Assembly (NCBI GenBank): GCA_018223385.1
Contig: JAGTTR010000006.1
Location: 62,001-126,000 of the forward strand
Length of the DNA stretch: 64,000 nucleotides
From: Oscillospiraceae bacterium Marseille-Q3528
GTDB taxonomy: Bacteria > Bacillota > Clostridia > Lachnospirales > Lachnospiraceae
Direction: 5' to 3'
Part shown: positions 8,155 to 17,480 of the stretch, in pieces
Layout of the letters: each line of letters starts with the position of its first letter
Numbering within the stretch: position 1 is the stretch's first letter
Notes under the pieces: generated by a model
Told to the model about the DNA's origin: nothing
Databases searched by the model: none
Seen by the model: the letters and a program-made list of their open reading frames with translations, nothing else
Position numbers and translations under genes: made by a program

Positions 8155-9147
8155 TTATTTTTCTCCCAGGGTAGCCAGCATAACAGCTTTGATGGTGTGC
8201 ATCCGGTTTTCTGCCTCATCGAACACCACAGAGCGCTCGGATTCAAATACCTCGTCTGTCACTTCCATCTCCTGTACGCCAAATTTCTCGCCCATTTCCT
8301 TGCCGATCTTCGTCTTCAGATCGTGGAATGCCGGCAGGCAGTGCATGAAGATCACCCGGTCAGAACCGTTTGCCATAGCTTTTGCGTTCACCTGATAAGG
8401 AGACAGCTCTTTGATCCGTTCTTCCCACACGGCATCCGGCTCGCCCATGGAAACCCATACATCGGTGTAGATCACGTCCGCACCTTTTGTTCCCTCGTTC
8501 ACATCCTCAGTCAGAGTGATGGTTGCGCCGGTCTGGTCTGCCACGGCGCGGCACTCATCCACCAGCTCCTGTGCCGGGAAATATTTCTTCGGTGCGCAGG
8601 CGGTGAAATGCATGCCCATCTTGCTGCAGGCGATCATGAGAGAATTGCCCATGTTGTACCGGGCGTCGCCCATGTAGGTAAACTTCACACCCTCCAGGGA
8701 GCCAAATTTCTCCCGGATGGTCAGCAGATCTGCCAGCATCTGGGTGGGATGGAATTCGTTGGTCAGGCCATTCCACACCGGCACACCGGCGTATTTCGCC
8801 AGCTCCTCCACAATCTCCTGTCCGTAGCCGCGGTACTCGATGCCCTCGTACATCCGTCCCAGTACCCGGGCAGTGTCTGCGATGCTCTCCTTCTTGCCGA
8901 TCTGTGATCCCGACGGATCCAGGTAGGTCGTTCCCATTCCCAGATCATGCGCAGCCACCTCAAAAGAGCAGCGGGTTCTTGTGCTCGTCTTCTCGAAAAT
9001 CAGTGCCACATTCTTGCCTCTGTGCACATCCACAGGAATGCCTTTCTTCTTTTTGTCTTTCAGATCTGCTGCCAGATCCAGCAGATAGGTGATCTCTTCC
9101 GGTGTATAATCCCGAAGTGTCAGAAAATTACGTCCTTTTAAATCCAT
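8155..9147 (-). CDS. argF: Ornithine carbamoyltransferase
   Basis: Forms citrulline from ornithine and carbamoyl phosphate, either in arginine synthesis or, run backwards, in arginine degradation. The carbamoyl phosphate loop STRTR is at residues 55-59. The ornithine side shows DVWVSMGEP and the catalytic HCLPAFHD. The start at 9147 has AAAGGAG 9 bases upstream; an in-frame GTG two codons earlier is less well placed. No other arginine gene is nearby, so the direction of use cannot be judged. Confidence 0.96.
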   Translation of the reverse strand: MDLKGRNFLTLRDYTPEEITYLLDLAADLKDKKKKGIPVDVHRGKNVALIFEKTSTRTRCSFEVAAHDLGMGTTYLDPSGSQIGKKESIADTARVLGRMYEGIEYRGYGQEIVEELAKYAGVPVWNGLTNEFHPTQMLADLLTIREKFGSLEGVKFTYMGDARYNMGNSLMIACSKMGMHFTACAPKKYFPAQELVDECRAVADQTGATITLTEDVNEGTKGADVIYTDVWVSMGEPDAVWEERIKELSPYQVNAKAMANGSDRVIFMHCLPAFHDLKTKIGKEMGEKFGVQEMEVTDEVFESERSVVFDEAENRMHTIKAVMLATLGEK

Positions 9148-9230
9148 CGTCACGATCTCCTTTCGATGCTGCCTTTGTTACTTGTTTTTCATCATACCAT
9201 GCTTCCGGGATTTCTTCAATTATTTTCCCA

Positions 9231-9390
9231 TTCAGTTCACTCGGACATTCATAAAGTTGGATTTCATGCTTGCATGAAAATCCGGCTTAGTGAATGTCCG
9301 AAGGGAGCGCCAGCTGATGAGCAAAAATAAGCTACGAAGTAGCGGAAAGCATCGAAGATGCAATTTTGCGAATGGCGCGAGTGAACTGAA
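9231..9390 (+). repeat. Structured palindromic element, largest copy of the CAGTTCAC branch
   Basis: The perfect 13-base inverted repeat TTCAGTTCACTCG (9231-9243) and CGAGTGAACTGAA (9378-9390) closes the element. Inside, CGGACATTCA pairs with TGAATGTCCG (9243-9252 and 9292-9301) around a second hairpin, GGATTTCATGC-tt-GCATGAAAATCC. The second half is GCGCCA...TGATGAGCAAAA closing with TTTTGCGAATGGCGC. It encloses the hairpins GCTAC-gaa-GTAGC and GCATC-gaa-GATGC. The 348 bases between argF and the SPFH gene hold only this element and the terminator at 9417. Confidence 0.85.
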
Positions 9391-9416
9391 ACCCCATCGA
9401 AAACATATAAAGAGAA

Positions 9417-9446
9417 AGGGACAGCACCCGAATAGATACTGCCCCT
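9417..9446 (-). terminator. Probable terminator after the SPFH/NfeD operon
   Basis: On the minus strand AGGGGCAG pairs with CTGTCCCT (one wobble) and is followed by TTTCTCTTT. It lies 50 bases past the SPFH gene stop codon. Confidence 0.5.
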
Positions 9447-9495
9447 GTTCCTGTATTACTGTTCTTTATCGCTGTCTTGCTGCGCCGACAAAATT

Positions 9496-10440
9496 TTACG
9501 CCTTCGGCTCTTCCTTCTGATCCTTCTTCGCCAGCTCAGCCATGGATGTCACCAGTCCGGCCATGCCCTGGATCTCGGAAGGGATGATGATCTTGGTTGC
9601 CTTGCCGTCAGATGCCTTCATAAATGCATCCAGCGCTTTCAGCTGCAGCACAGACTGATCCGGTGCCGCTTCCTTGAGGAAACGAAGACCGTCGGCATTC
9701 GCCTGCTGTACCTTGAGAATGGCTTCTGCCTGACCTTCTGCCTCGCGGATCATGCGCTCTTTCTGCGCCTCTGCCCGGAGAATGGCTGCCTCCTTCTCTG
9801 CCTCTGCGTCCAGAATGGCGGAAGCTTTCTTACCTTCTGCCACCAGGATCGTGGACTTCTTTTCCCCTTCCGCCCGAAGAATGGCTTCCCGGCGTTCCCG
9901 CTCTGCCTTCATCTGCTTCTCCATGGCGTCCTGGATGGCTGCCGGAGGGATGATGTTCTTCAACTCCACGCGGTTGACCTTGATGCCCCAAGGATCGGTT
10001 GCCACATCCAGGGATGTCCGCATCTTCGCGTTAATGATCTCACGGGAAGTCAGCGTCTGATCCAGCTCCAGCTCACCGATGATGTTACGCAGCGTCGTTG
10101 CGGTCAGGTTCTCAATGGCCATGATCGGGTTCTCCACACCGTATGCGAACAGCTTCGGATCCGTGATCTGGAAAAATACCACCGTATCAATCCGCATCGT
10201 TACGTTATCCTTGGTGATCACCGGCTGGGGATCGAAATCCACCACCTGCTCCTTCAGGATCACGCGCTTTGCTACCCGGTCAATGAACGGCACCTTGAAG
10301 TGCACACCAACAGACCAGGTGCCCTGATATCCGCCCAGACGTTCCACGACCAGTGCCTGCGCCTGCGGTACGATCCGGATACAGGATGCCAGGATCAGTA
10401 AAATAACAACGACCAAAATTACTCCGATAATGAATCCCAT
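9496..10440 (-). CDS. SPFH/band-7 (slipin-like) membrane protein
   Basis: A 314-residue protein with one N-terminal membrane span (about 3-24) and a band-7 domain (VPQAQALVVERLGGYQGTW, RVILKEQVVDFDPQPVITKDN, NIIGELELDQTLTSREIIN). A long Ala/Glu/Lys-rich coiled coil (about 190-260) follows. Such proteins form ring scaffolds in functional membrane microdomains and influence membrane proteases. The gene overlaps the upstream NfeD gene by 22 bases, and the SPFH-NfeD pair is a well known functional partnership. It is closest to the QmcA/stomatin type rather than HflC, but this is a judgement from sequence feel. Confidence 0.92.
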   Translation of the reverse strand: MGFIIGVILVVVILLILASCIRIVPQAQALVVERLGGYQGTWSVGVHFKVPFIDRVAKRVILKEQVVDFDPQPVITKDNVTMRIDTVVFFQITDPKLFAYGVENPIMAIENLTATTLRNIIGELELDQTLTSREIINAKMRTSLDVATDPWGIKVNRVELKNIIPPAAIQDAMEKQMKAERERREAILRAEGEKKSTILVAEGKKASAILDAEAEKEAAILRAEAQKERMIREAEGQAEAILKVQQANADGLRFLKEAAPDQSVLQLKALDAFMKASDGKATKIIIPSEIQGMAGLVTSMAELAKKDQKEEPKA

Positions 10441-10880
10441 GCTTCATCCTCCATTTTCTCTTTTACTATTAATTTCACACCGGAAATCCGGCAAATTTCC
10501 ACAACAGTTCCCGCTTCGATGCGGTGATCCTCCTCAGCCGCCCGGGCGCTCCACGTCTGCCCGTTCACCTCGGCTTCCCCTTCCGCTTTCAGATTGTCGA
10601 TCGTCTTTGTCACCACTGCCCGCTGTCCGATCAGGCTGTCCACATTCGTCCGTGTCCGTCCCTTGTTCAGATAGCGCACCGCAATGGGCCTTGTGGCAAA
10701 CAACAGGATCAGGGATACAATGAAAAATACCATCACCTGCAGCACCGGGCTGCCGCCCGCCACGGATGTGACAAACGCTGCCAGACAGCCGCCTGCGAAC
10801 CAGATCGTCGTCAGTCCCAGCGTCGCGATCTCTATGACAATCAGCACGAGCATGATGATCAGCCAGTACATTGCGCTCAT
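10419..10880 (-). CDS. NfeD-like membrane protein
   Basis: A 153-residue protein with three or four hydrophobic segments in the first 80 residues (MYWLIIMLVLIVIEIATLGL, IWFAGGCLAAFVTSVAGG, VLQVMVFFIVSLILLFATRP). A C-terminal OB-fold follows (DSLIGQRAVVTKTIDNLKAE, GQTWSARA, VEICRISGVKLIVK). The start at 10880 is preferred because AAAGGAG lies 7 bases before it; the frame is open to 10913 but lacks such a site. NfeD OB domains partner SPFH proteins, and the downstream overlapping gene is one. Confidence 0.92.
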   Translation of the reverse strand: MSAMYWLIIMLVLIVIEIATLGLTTIWFAGGCLAAFVTSVAGGSPVLQVMVFFIVSLILLFATRPIAVRYLNKGRTRTNVDSLIGQRAVVTKTIDNLKAEGEAEVNGQTWSARAAEEDHRIEAGTVVEICRISGVKLIVKEKMEDEAWDSLSE

Positions 10881-11029
10881 GCAACCGCTCCTTTCTGCTG
10901 TATATATTTTCACAATTATTTCGATTCCATTCTTATTGTACTATAATTCAGAATCTTTTACTATCGAAATATTCTTAAGGTTTTATTACCGGGCAGTAAG
11001 GGAAATCCGTTCACATGTACCCAGCCAAA

Positions 11030-11066
11030 AAGAGGCCCCGGCCGGAAATCCCGGCCAGCGCCTCTT
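11030..11066 (-). terminator. Terminator of the SleB-like hydrolase gene
   Basis: AAGAGGC and GCCTCTT close a hairpin with an inner GGCCGG/CCGGCC stem. On the minus strand it runs into TTTTT. It begins 23 bases after the stop codon at 11089. Confidence 0.8.
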
Positions 11067-11088
11067 CTATCTTCACCCAAATATTTTT

Positions 11089-12213
11089 TTAATAAAAAGC
11101 ATGATTGCCGATGACCACATCGCCGCCCAGTCTTGCTGCATGGAAGTGTTTCAGGCTTCCGATGTTGGACACACCGCCGATGGCCTGCTTCGCAGCCTTC
11201 ACACAGTCAGAGCCTGCGCCGTTTGCCACAAGGGATGCCATTCTCGCGGTACCTGCCGGCGGGAACTGTCCGCTCTGGTATACTACACCGGACACGCTGT
11301 TGGGATAGCCGCCGCTTCTCACACGGTTCATGACCACGCTTGCCACTGCCAGCTTGCCCTCGTAGGACTCACCGCCTGCCTCCAGCTGCACCAGCGCTGC
11401 CAGCACTGCTACATCAGAAGAATTGGCTGCCTTCTTCTCGGCTTCCGCACGTTTCTTCGCTTCTGCCTCTTTCGCTGCCTTGGCAGCCTCCTGTGCAGCC
11501 TTCTCCTCCTCTGCACGAATCTCCTCGATGGACTTTGCCACCGGAAGTTTATATTCTACGCTGACATAATCAGCAGCTACATAGCCTGTATCAGAACCGA
11601 CCTGAATGCCGACCCAGCCGTCCAGCTGCTCCGTCACTGTGTAGGAAGCACCCATCTGGGCCAGGTCATAAACGCCTGCGTCTTCTGCGGGCTCCTTGCG
11701 GATCCGGAGACCCTCGGTGTTGATGGTTGCCTGATAGCTTCCCAGTTCCTCTGCCCGGGCTTCTGCATCGGTACCGAAGAGCAGGTAATCATCGCTGATC
11801 CAGCCCTCCACGGAACCGGAGGAAAGCTTCGTCCAGCCATCGGTTCCATCCACAATGGTTCCGGCTGCGCCCTTGGAGAGCTTGCCTACGATCTCAGATT
11901 CCTGATCCGGATTCTCCCGCATATTGACGGTATCCTCCACATTGGCAATGGCCATCTCGTTCCAGTCATAACCCGGCAGGTTATTCTGTACGACGCCCTG
12001 GTTTAATACTTCTGTAATCTCTTCGTGCACGTCATTCTCGCTGTCAACCGCTTCATCCAGAACGCTCTGGATACCGGCGGACAGTTCACTATAAGAAATC
12101 TCATTTGTCTTCACGGTTGTTGTCTGGGTAACTTCCGGTATTACGGAAATTGCAAGTGCCATCGCTGCAGCTGCAATTCCGGCAGCAAGCACCAGCGTCT
12201 TTCTGGTTCTCAT
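11089..12213 (-). CDS. Secreted cell-wall hydrolase, SH3 repeats plus SleB-type domain
   Basis: A 374-residue exported protein. A signal peptide or N-terminal anchor (RKTLVLAAGIAAAAMALAIS) is followed by two bacterial SH3 domains (about 90-150, NVEDTVNMRENPD; and 155-215, TEGLRIRKEPAEDAG). An Ala/Glu/Lys coiled coil (about 225-265) leads to a C-terminal hydrolase_2/SleB domain (VLAALVQLEAGGESYEGKLA, VASVVMNRVRSGGYPNS) with the catalytic-type glutamate in QLEAGGE. SleB-family enzymes are lytic transglycosylases acting on spore cortex or vegetative peptidoglycan; the SH3 repeats suggest wall binding. AGGAGG precedes the ATG. It is probably monocistronic, with its own terminator. Confidence 0.9.
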   Translation of the reverse strand: MRTRKTLVLAAGIAAAAMALAISVIPEVTQTTTVKTNEISYSELSAGIQSVLDEAVDSENDVHEEITEVLNQGVVQNNLPGYDWNEMAIANVEDTVNMRENPDQESEIVGKLSKGAAGTIVDGTDGWTKLSSGSVEGWISDDYLLFGTDAEARAEELGSYQATINTEGLRIRKEPAEDAGVYDLAQMGASYTVTEQLDGWVGIQVGSDTGYVAADYVSVEYKLPVAKSIEEIRAEEEKAAQEAAKAAKEAEAKKRAEAEKKAANSSDVAVLAALVQLEAGGESYEGKLAVASVVMNRVRSGGYPNSVSGVVYQSGQFPPAGTARMASLVANGAGSDCVKAAKQAIGGVSNIGSLKHFHAARLGGDVVIGNHAFY

Positions 12214-12390
12214 GATTACCTCCTGAGCAATTGTGAATGGTTTTTTAAGTAAAGTCCCTGTAGTTTATGCATTTCCATTACAATTATTACAAAGTTATTA
12301 AGAAATGTTACGAACTTATATTAACAAACTCATGCCTATTTGTCAAGTTTTCCAGATTCACGCTTTTTCGACCGCCTTTTACTGTGAAAA

Positions 12391-12408
12391 AATGAGTGGT
12401 AACCCATT
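12391..12408 (-). terminator. Terminator directly after aroK
   Basis: On the minus strand AATGGGT-tacc-ACTCATT is followed by TTTTTTC. The stem begins at the last base of the aroK stop codon. Confidence 0.65.
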
Positions 12409-12902
12409 TACCGTATTTTATCGATGATCTTTCTCGCAGTCTCCTCGATGCCCTCACCCAGCTCTTCAATGACCACATCTGCATATTTTTCATACAGCGG
12501 GATCCGCTCTTCATACAGATCCTTCAGCGTCTGGCCGTCCCGCAGCACCACGCCCCGGCCTTTCAGGTTGCCCAGCCGCGTCGTCAGCTCCTCGTAAGAT
12601 AATTTCAGATAAACCACCGTACCGATCTCTTTCAGATGCGCCATGGCATTGGCGCCAAATACCGCGCTGCCGCCGGTGGCAATGACCGTCTTCTCACACT
12701 GCAGATCGGCGTTGACCCGATCCTCCACCGCCAGAAATCCGTCCGGCCCTTTTTCCTCGATGATCTCGCTCAACAGCTTGCCTTCCGTCTCCTGGATCAC
12801 CAGGTCGGAATCCAGGAAATGCAGCCCCAGCATTTTTGCCAGGACAACGCCCACCGTGCTCTTTCCCGAACCGGGCATGCCGATCAGTACGATATTTTTC
12901 AT
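12408..12902 (-). CDS. aroK: Shikimate kinase
   Basis: Phosphorylates shikimate at O3 in aromatic amino acid synthesis. The 164 residues include the P-loop GMPGSGKST (8-16), the shikimate-binding DSD (residues 32-34) and the GGSAVF motif near residue 77, where most shikimate kinases have GGG. The lid region RGVVLRDGQTL lacks the more usual RPLL spelling, so it is a slightly divergent member. GAGG lies 9 bases before the ATG. No other aro gene is in the window. Confidence 0.9.
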   Translation of the reverse strand: MKNIVLIGMPGSGKSTVGVVLAKMLGLHFLDSDLVIQETEGKLLSEIIEEKGPDGFLAVEDRVNADLQCEKTVIATGGSAVFGANAMAHLKEIGTVVYLKLSYEELTTRLGNLKGRGVVLRDGQTLKDLYEERIPLYEKYADVVIEELGEGIEETARKIIDKIR

Positions 12903-12956
12903 GTTGTTTTTCCTCCTCTTTTGTATCGCGCTCTATGCGCCGCAGATATCATTTTT

Positions 12957-13943
12957 CTAGGCATCCGCTTTTACCTCATTCACCAGCGGCAGCCCCTGCT
13001 CCAGCATATAGGCATTTTCCAGCGTCTCGATGGCAATGGCCTGCATGGCTTCCTTCGTGAAAAATCCCATATGGGACGTGACCAGCACGTTGGGAAATGT
13101 CATGAGCCGGGCCAGCAGCTCGTCCCCGATGATCTCACTGGAATGATCCTCGAAAAACACGCCGTCCTCTTCCTCGTATACATCCAGCCCCACACCCGCC
13201 AGCTTGCCTGAAATGAGCCCCTGAATGAGGGCATTCGTCTCGATGAGGCCGCCACGGGACGTATTCACCAGCAGCACGCCCTGCTTCATCTGCGACATCG
13301 TCTCTTCATTCATAATATATCTGGTGTCATTTGTCAATGGACAGTGCAGGCTGATGACGTCCGCCCGGGCCAGCAGCTCCGGCAGCGGCACGTACTCCAC
13401 ATCCAGACTGCCGTCCGGGAACGGGTCGTAAGCGACCACATGCATACCAAACCCCTGACAGATGGCGATCATGGCCTGACCGATCTTGCCGGTGCCGATG
13501 ATGCCTGCCGTCTTCCGGTACAGATCCTGCCCCATAAGGCCGTTGATGCTCATGTTGAAATCCCGGGTTCTCGTGTATGCCCGATGGGTAAAACGGTTCA
13601 CCGTCAGCAGCAGCGCCGCCGCATACTCCGCCACCGCCTGGGGCGAATAGCTGGGCACCCGCAGAATTTTTATTTTCCCCTTCGCCGCCCGGATATCCAC
13701 ATGGTTGAACCCGGCACTGCGCAGCAGCACCGCCTGCACGCCGTTTTCATACAGAATGTCGATCATCTGCGCATCGATGGTGTCGTTGATGAACACGCAG
13801 ATGGCATCGTACCCCTTGGAAAAAATCACTGTCTGCGCCGTGCACTGGATGTCCAGAAAGGTGATCTCGTACCCATAATCCGCCGCCAGCGGCTCAAACC
13901 AGATCTTGTCGTAAGGTTTTGTCCCGTAAAATAAAATTCTCAT
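12957..13943 (-). CDS. D-2-hydroxyacid dehydrogenase (D-lactate dehydrogenase type)
   Basis: A 328-residue NAD-dependent enzyme. The Rossmann core shows GIIGTGKIGQAMIAICQGFGM. The catalytic Arg, Glu and His are in NTSRGGLIE, VGLDVYEEE and TSHMGFFT. The YDVYEEE and DHS segments resemble fermentative D-lactate dehydrogenases (ldhA-like), which reduce pyruvate. The start at 13943 has AAAGGAG 7 bases upstream; a GTG two codons earlier is too close to it. D-lactate specificity is inferred from resemblance and could instead be another 2-oxoacid. Confidence 0.88.
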   Translation of the reverse strand: MRILFYGTKPYDKIWFEPLAADYGYEITFLDIQCTAQTVIFSKGYDAICVFINDTIDAQMIDILYENGVQAVLLRSAGFNHVDIRAAKGKIKILRVPSYSPQAVAEYAAALLLTVNRFTHRAYTRTRDFNMSINGLMGQDLYRKTAGIIGTGKIGQAMIAICQGFGMHVVAYDPFPDGSLDVEYVPLPELLARADVISLHCPLTNDTRYIMNEETMSQMKQGVLLVNTSRGGLIETNALIQGLISGKLAGVGLDVYEEEDGVFFEDHSSEIIGDELLARLMTFPNVLVTSHMGFFTKEAMQAIAIETLENAYMLEQGLPLVNEVKADA

Positions 13944-13989
13944 GTACACACTCCTTTCGTTGTATGTACATGAGTATTCCCAATCCTCG

Positions 13990-14922
13990 CTATGGTATCC
14001 GATTTTCCTCCATCCAGCGCCACAGGTCTTCGTACACCTGCTGCCGGTCCAGCTCGTTCAGAATCTCGTGCCGGTCCGCCGGATACAGCTTCACGTCCAC
14101 ATGGGTTACGCCGTGGGCCCGGAAGCTCTCTGCCGCCGCTTCCACGCCTTTGCCGTAGCTGCCCACCGGGTCCGCCGTCCCGGAGGCAAACAGCACGGGC
14201 AGATCCTTTCGCATCCGCCGCAGGTGTTCCTCTTTTTTCAGCCATAACATACTGTAAAAAAGATTGTAATAGCCGTTCAGCGTGAAATCAAAGGACGTCT
14301 TCGGCTCGCTGCGGTACGTGTCCACCACCGCCTCATCCCGGCTGATCCAGTCAAAGGCCGTGCGGTGGGGCACAATCCCCTTGTTGTAGCTGCCAAACAC
14401 CATCAGCTTGACGAGGCGGCTGCGGAACCGCCAGCCGGTCACTGCCGCCATGGTGCTGGTGACAAACATGCCAAACCGCAGCAGAGACGCGGGCATGTTG
14501 CCGGTTCCCAGAATGACCGCCTCACAGATGCCCTCGCCCTTGATGCACAGATACTGGCGCACCAGGAAAGAACCCATGCTGTGTCCCAGCAGGATATAGG
14601 GCGCGTCCGGGTAACGCTCCTGTGCCCGCCGCCGCACCTGATGAATGTCCTCCAGCAGCACCCGGTTGCCGTTTTCTTCCTCAAAAAATCCCCAGTCGTC
14701 CTGGGACGCCGCAGATTCCCCGTGTCCCAGATGGTCGTGGCCGATGACGAAATAACCCCGCTCTGCCAGATAGGAAGCAAAGCCGTCATACCGCTCGATA
14801 TATTCGATCATGCCGTGCACGATCTGCACCACAGCCCGTACCTTGCCCTCCGGCTCCCAGGTCACGCCGTGGAGCTTCGTCTTCCCGTCATGGGAATTCA
14901 TCGTAAAGGTTCCTCTTTTCAT
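13990..14922 (-). CDS. Alpha/beta hydrolase, lysophospholipase/monoacylglycerol lipase-like
   Basis: A 310-residue serine hydrolase of the PldB/YtpA group. The oxyanion region is VVQIVHGMIEYIERY, a GHDHLGHGES motif follows, and the nucleophile elbow is GHSMGSFLVRQYL. The acid and histidine appear to be in LFASGTADPVG and DRHEILNE. No signal peptide is seen, so it probably acts on lipids from the cytoplasm. GGGAGGG precedes the ATG. It shares direction and short gaps with the flavin reductase and the dehydrogenase but shows no clear pathway link. Confidence 0.88.
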   Translation of the reverse strand: MKRGTFTMNSHDGKTKLHGVTWEPEGKVRAVVQIVHGMIEYIERYDGFASYLAERGYFVIGHDHLGHGESAASQDDWGFFEEENGNRVLLEDIHQVRRRAQERYPDAPYILLGHSMGSFLVRQYLCIKGEGICEAVILGTGNMPASLLRFGMFVTSTMAAVTGWRFRSRLVKLMVFGSYNKGIVPHRTAFDWISRDEAVVDTYRSEPKTSFDFTLNGYYNLFYSMLWLKKEEHLRRMRKDLPVLFASGTADPVGSYGKGVEAAAESFRAHGVTHVDVKLYPADRHEILNELDRQQVYEDLWRWMEENRIP

Positions 14923-14966
14923 AGACGCCCTCCCCGTGTTTTCGTAAATTTTCGTTTTTGTGCTGC

Positions 14967-15617
14967 TTATCTCCGTTTATTTCCGCGTGATCTTCGAGCT
15001 TCTGGGGCATTTGGCCTTTTCGCTTTCGCAGACTTCCCCTCCGCCTTTGGCACAGCTTTTTTGCGTACGCTGTACCCGAAGGTGCCCAGTTTTTCACCCA
15101 GCGCATAGTAGCCACCGTGGGAATACACCAGCGGTTCCGCCTTGGCCAGATCGAAGCTGCCTTTTTCGTTCATGTACGTCTCGTCCGCATGAACGGCCAC
15201 CACCTCCGCCAGAAACATATGGTGGGAGCCCAGCTCTTTGATCTCCGTCACCCGGCACTCCATGTTCACCGGGCTTTCCTGGATGAGGGGCACGTGCACC
15301 ACGGAAGGTTTTCCACGGGTCAGGCCGCACTGGGCAAACTTATCCACATCCCTGCCGGATTTTACCCCACAGTAATCCACAGCGTAGGCCAGCTTCTTCG
15401 TGGTCAGGTTGATGACAAACTCACCCGTCTCTTTGAGCATGTCATAGGAATACCGCTCCGGCCGCACGGAAATGTACGTCATCGCCGGGTTGGTGCACAC
15501 CGTTCCCGTCCATGCCACCGTGATAATATTGGAATTGCCCTGCCGGTCAGCCACCGTCACCATCACCGCCGGTAACGGATACAGCATATTGCCCGGTTTC
15601 CATAGTTGTTTTGCCAT
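14967..15617 (-). CDS. Flavin reductase-like FMN-binding protein
   Basis: A 216-residue protein of the split-barrel flavin reductase family. It contains MLYPLPAVMVTVADRQGNSN, ITVAWTGTVCTNPAM and YISVRPERYSYD, with FVINL a little further on. These match the FMN-binding barrel. The C-terminus ends in a Lys/Arg-rich tail (RSRGNKRR), beyond the usual domain. The start is placed at the second codon of the open frame (ATG at 15617). The electron acceptor cannot be told. Confidence 0.88.
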   Translation of the reverse strand: MAKQLWKPGNMLYPLPAVMVTVADRQGNSNIITVAWTGTVCTNPAMTYISVRPERYSYDMLKETGEFVINLTTKKLAYAVDYCGVKSGRDVDKFAQCGLTRGKPSVVHVPLIQESPVNMECRVTEIKELGSHHMFLAEVVAVHADETYMNEKGSFDLAKAEPLVYSHGGYYALGEKLGTFGYSVRKKAVPKAEGKSAKAKRPNAPEARRSRGNKRR

Positions 15618-15757
15618 CACTTGTCCCTGCTCTTTCTAGTCTTACTATCTATTCTTATTATCTGTCCTTACATATCACACACAACATTGAGAAAGCATGC
15701 ATTTTGAATCATCGCCATTTTTTAGCTAGCACATTTCTCGATCTGTTTGTTATTGCT

Positions 15758-17464
15758 TTAGTATCGATTAAAACACCCGTAAATCTCCTGCACCCGGGGC
15801 AATGCCAGCCCGGCGGGCACATAGGACGAATCGCACACCGACGCCAGTCCTTTTTCCCGGATCTGCGTGGTCAGCGCCTGCACCACACTGTCGATATCCC
15901 GATTCTGATAGTGTTCCTTGGCATAGCGCAGCATATACGCCAGCGCCGCTGTCTGCTCCCGATCCACCAGCTGCTCCATGTACCGCAGATCCAGCGTCTC
16001 TTTGCCGATGTTGATGACATCCTTGCCCATGGTTTTCACCTTCAGCCGCTCGGTCATCACCTTATCACCGCGATAGCTTTTCCGCTGGGCCGTCGAGGCC
16101 CCCAGATGCAGCTGCCGTTTTCCCTCCGGCAAACGATAGCCCGGCGCACGTGTCACCGGCGTGGGGTGATTTTTTAGCACTTCTTTTACCTTGGCGGTAA
16201 TGTCAAAGGGCTGGTAGTTGTCCATCTGTAAAATCACATCCGCAATGTGAAAATAGGAGCCGCTGCTGCCCACCACCAGAATGGTGGAAATGCCGCTCTG
16301 CTCGTAAAGATCTCTGGCCCGCTCCAGAAACGGCGTGATGGGCTCTTTTTCCCGGGCGATGATCTGCTGCATGAGCTCATCCCGGATCATAAAGTTGGTG
16401 GCAGAGGTGTCCTCATCAATGAGAAATACCCGGCTGCCCGCACCGATTCCTTCTATTATATTAGCCGCCTGGGACGTGCTGCCGCTGGCGTCCAGCGTGG
16501 AAAAGGATCTCGTATCTTTTCCGCTGGGCAGGTCGTTGATAAACAGGGAAATGTCCGTGTCTGTGACCTTCCGGCCTTCCTCCGCCCGCAGCTTCAGCGC
16601 GCTGTCATCTGTGATGACCAGCTCCCGGCCATCCCCGTCCACATGGTTGTACACGCCCCGCTCCAGCGCCTGCAAAAGGGTGGATTTGCCGTGATAGCCG
16701 CCGCCTGCGATGAGGGTAATGCCTTTGGGAATGCCCATGCCCGTCACTGCGCCCCGATGGGGCAGGGACAAGGTCACCTGCAGCGATTCCGGCGACTGAA
16801 AAGGCACTGCCTCCTTCATGGGCAGGTCGGATACCCCGCTCTCCCGGGGCAGGATCGCGCCGTTGGCCACAAACGCCACCAAGTTTCGGTTTTTCAGTTC
16901 CTGCCGGATGGCTGTCTGATCCTGGGCCAGGAAATACACCTCTTCCACTTTCTTTTTCGGCAGATTCCGGTAAATCAGCGCCTGCTCCACACATTTTGGC
17001 AGAAAATCAAAAAGGATCTTCTCCAGTTCCCCGGCGTTGATGGTTCTGCCGTTGGCGGGGAAGCCCACCTCGAACCGCAAGGTGATGCCCTTGCCGTCGA
17101 TGGCACAGGCCGTTCGCTCCAGAATCTCCTGCCCGCATCGCGTCACCGAGATCAGGCCGCTCTTTCCTGAGCCCTTGGCCTGATAACAAAACCGGTTGAT
17201 CTGACGGCCAAACTGTCGGATCAGATAATCCTGTAATGCCACCCGCTCTGCCTCCCCGGCGTAAAGACTGGCCGGGAACCCCGCTGTTTTGTGATCGATC
17301 CAGATATGCAAAGCAGAGGGAGCCGCAAAAGGATCCCCCTGCACATGGTCGATGGATAACTGATAGGTTGCAAACTGATAAACGCCGGCCAACCCCTTAT
17401 AGGCGGGATAGCTCCTGCGATTGATCTCCTGCAGCTGCTGTCGTAACTGCGCCGCTGTTTTCAT
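15758..17464 (-). CDS. Predicted ATPase of the ABC class (COG3044 type)
   Basis: A 568-residue soluble protein with an isolated ABC-type ATPase in its second half. The Walker A is GGGYHGKST (254-262), a DASGSTSQAANIIEGIGAG segment stands in the signature region, and the Walker B is VFLIDEDTSATNFMIRD (about 345). The N-terminal 240 residues are specific to the family. These proteins lack membrane domains and their role is not established. The start at 17464 has GGAGG 7 bases upstream. It follows the pyrophosphatase gene by 16 bases. Confidence 0.88.
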   Translation of the reverse strand: MKTAAQLRQQLQEINRRSYPAYKGLAGVYQFATYQLSIDHVQGDPFAAPSALHIWIDHKTAGFPASLYAGEAERVALQDYLIRQFGRQINRFCYQAKGSGKSGLISVTRCGQEILERTACAIDGKGITLRFEVGFPANGRTINAGELEKILFDFLPKCVEQALIYRNLPKKKVEEVYFLAQDQTAIRQELKNRNLVAFVANGAILPRESGVSDLPMKEAVPFQSPESLQVTLSLPHRGAVTGMGIPKGITLIAGGGYHGKSTLLQALERGVYNHVDGDGRELVITDDSALKLRAEEGRKVTDTDISLFINDLPSGKDTRSFSTLDASGSTSQAANIIEGIGAGSRVFLIDEDTSATNFMIRDELMQQIIAREKEPITPFLERARDLYEQSGISTILVVGSSGSYFHIADVILQMDNYQPFDITAKVKEVLKNHPTPVTRAPGYRLPEGKRQLHLGASTAQRKSYRGDKVMTERLKVKTMGKDVINIGKETLDLRYMEQLVDREQTAALAYMLRYAKEHYQNRDIDSVVQALTTQIREKGLASVCDSSYVPAGLALPRVQEIYGCFNRY

Positions 17465-17480
17465 ATCGTTTCCTCCATTT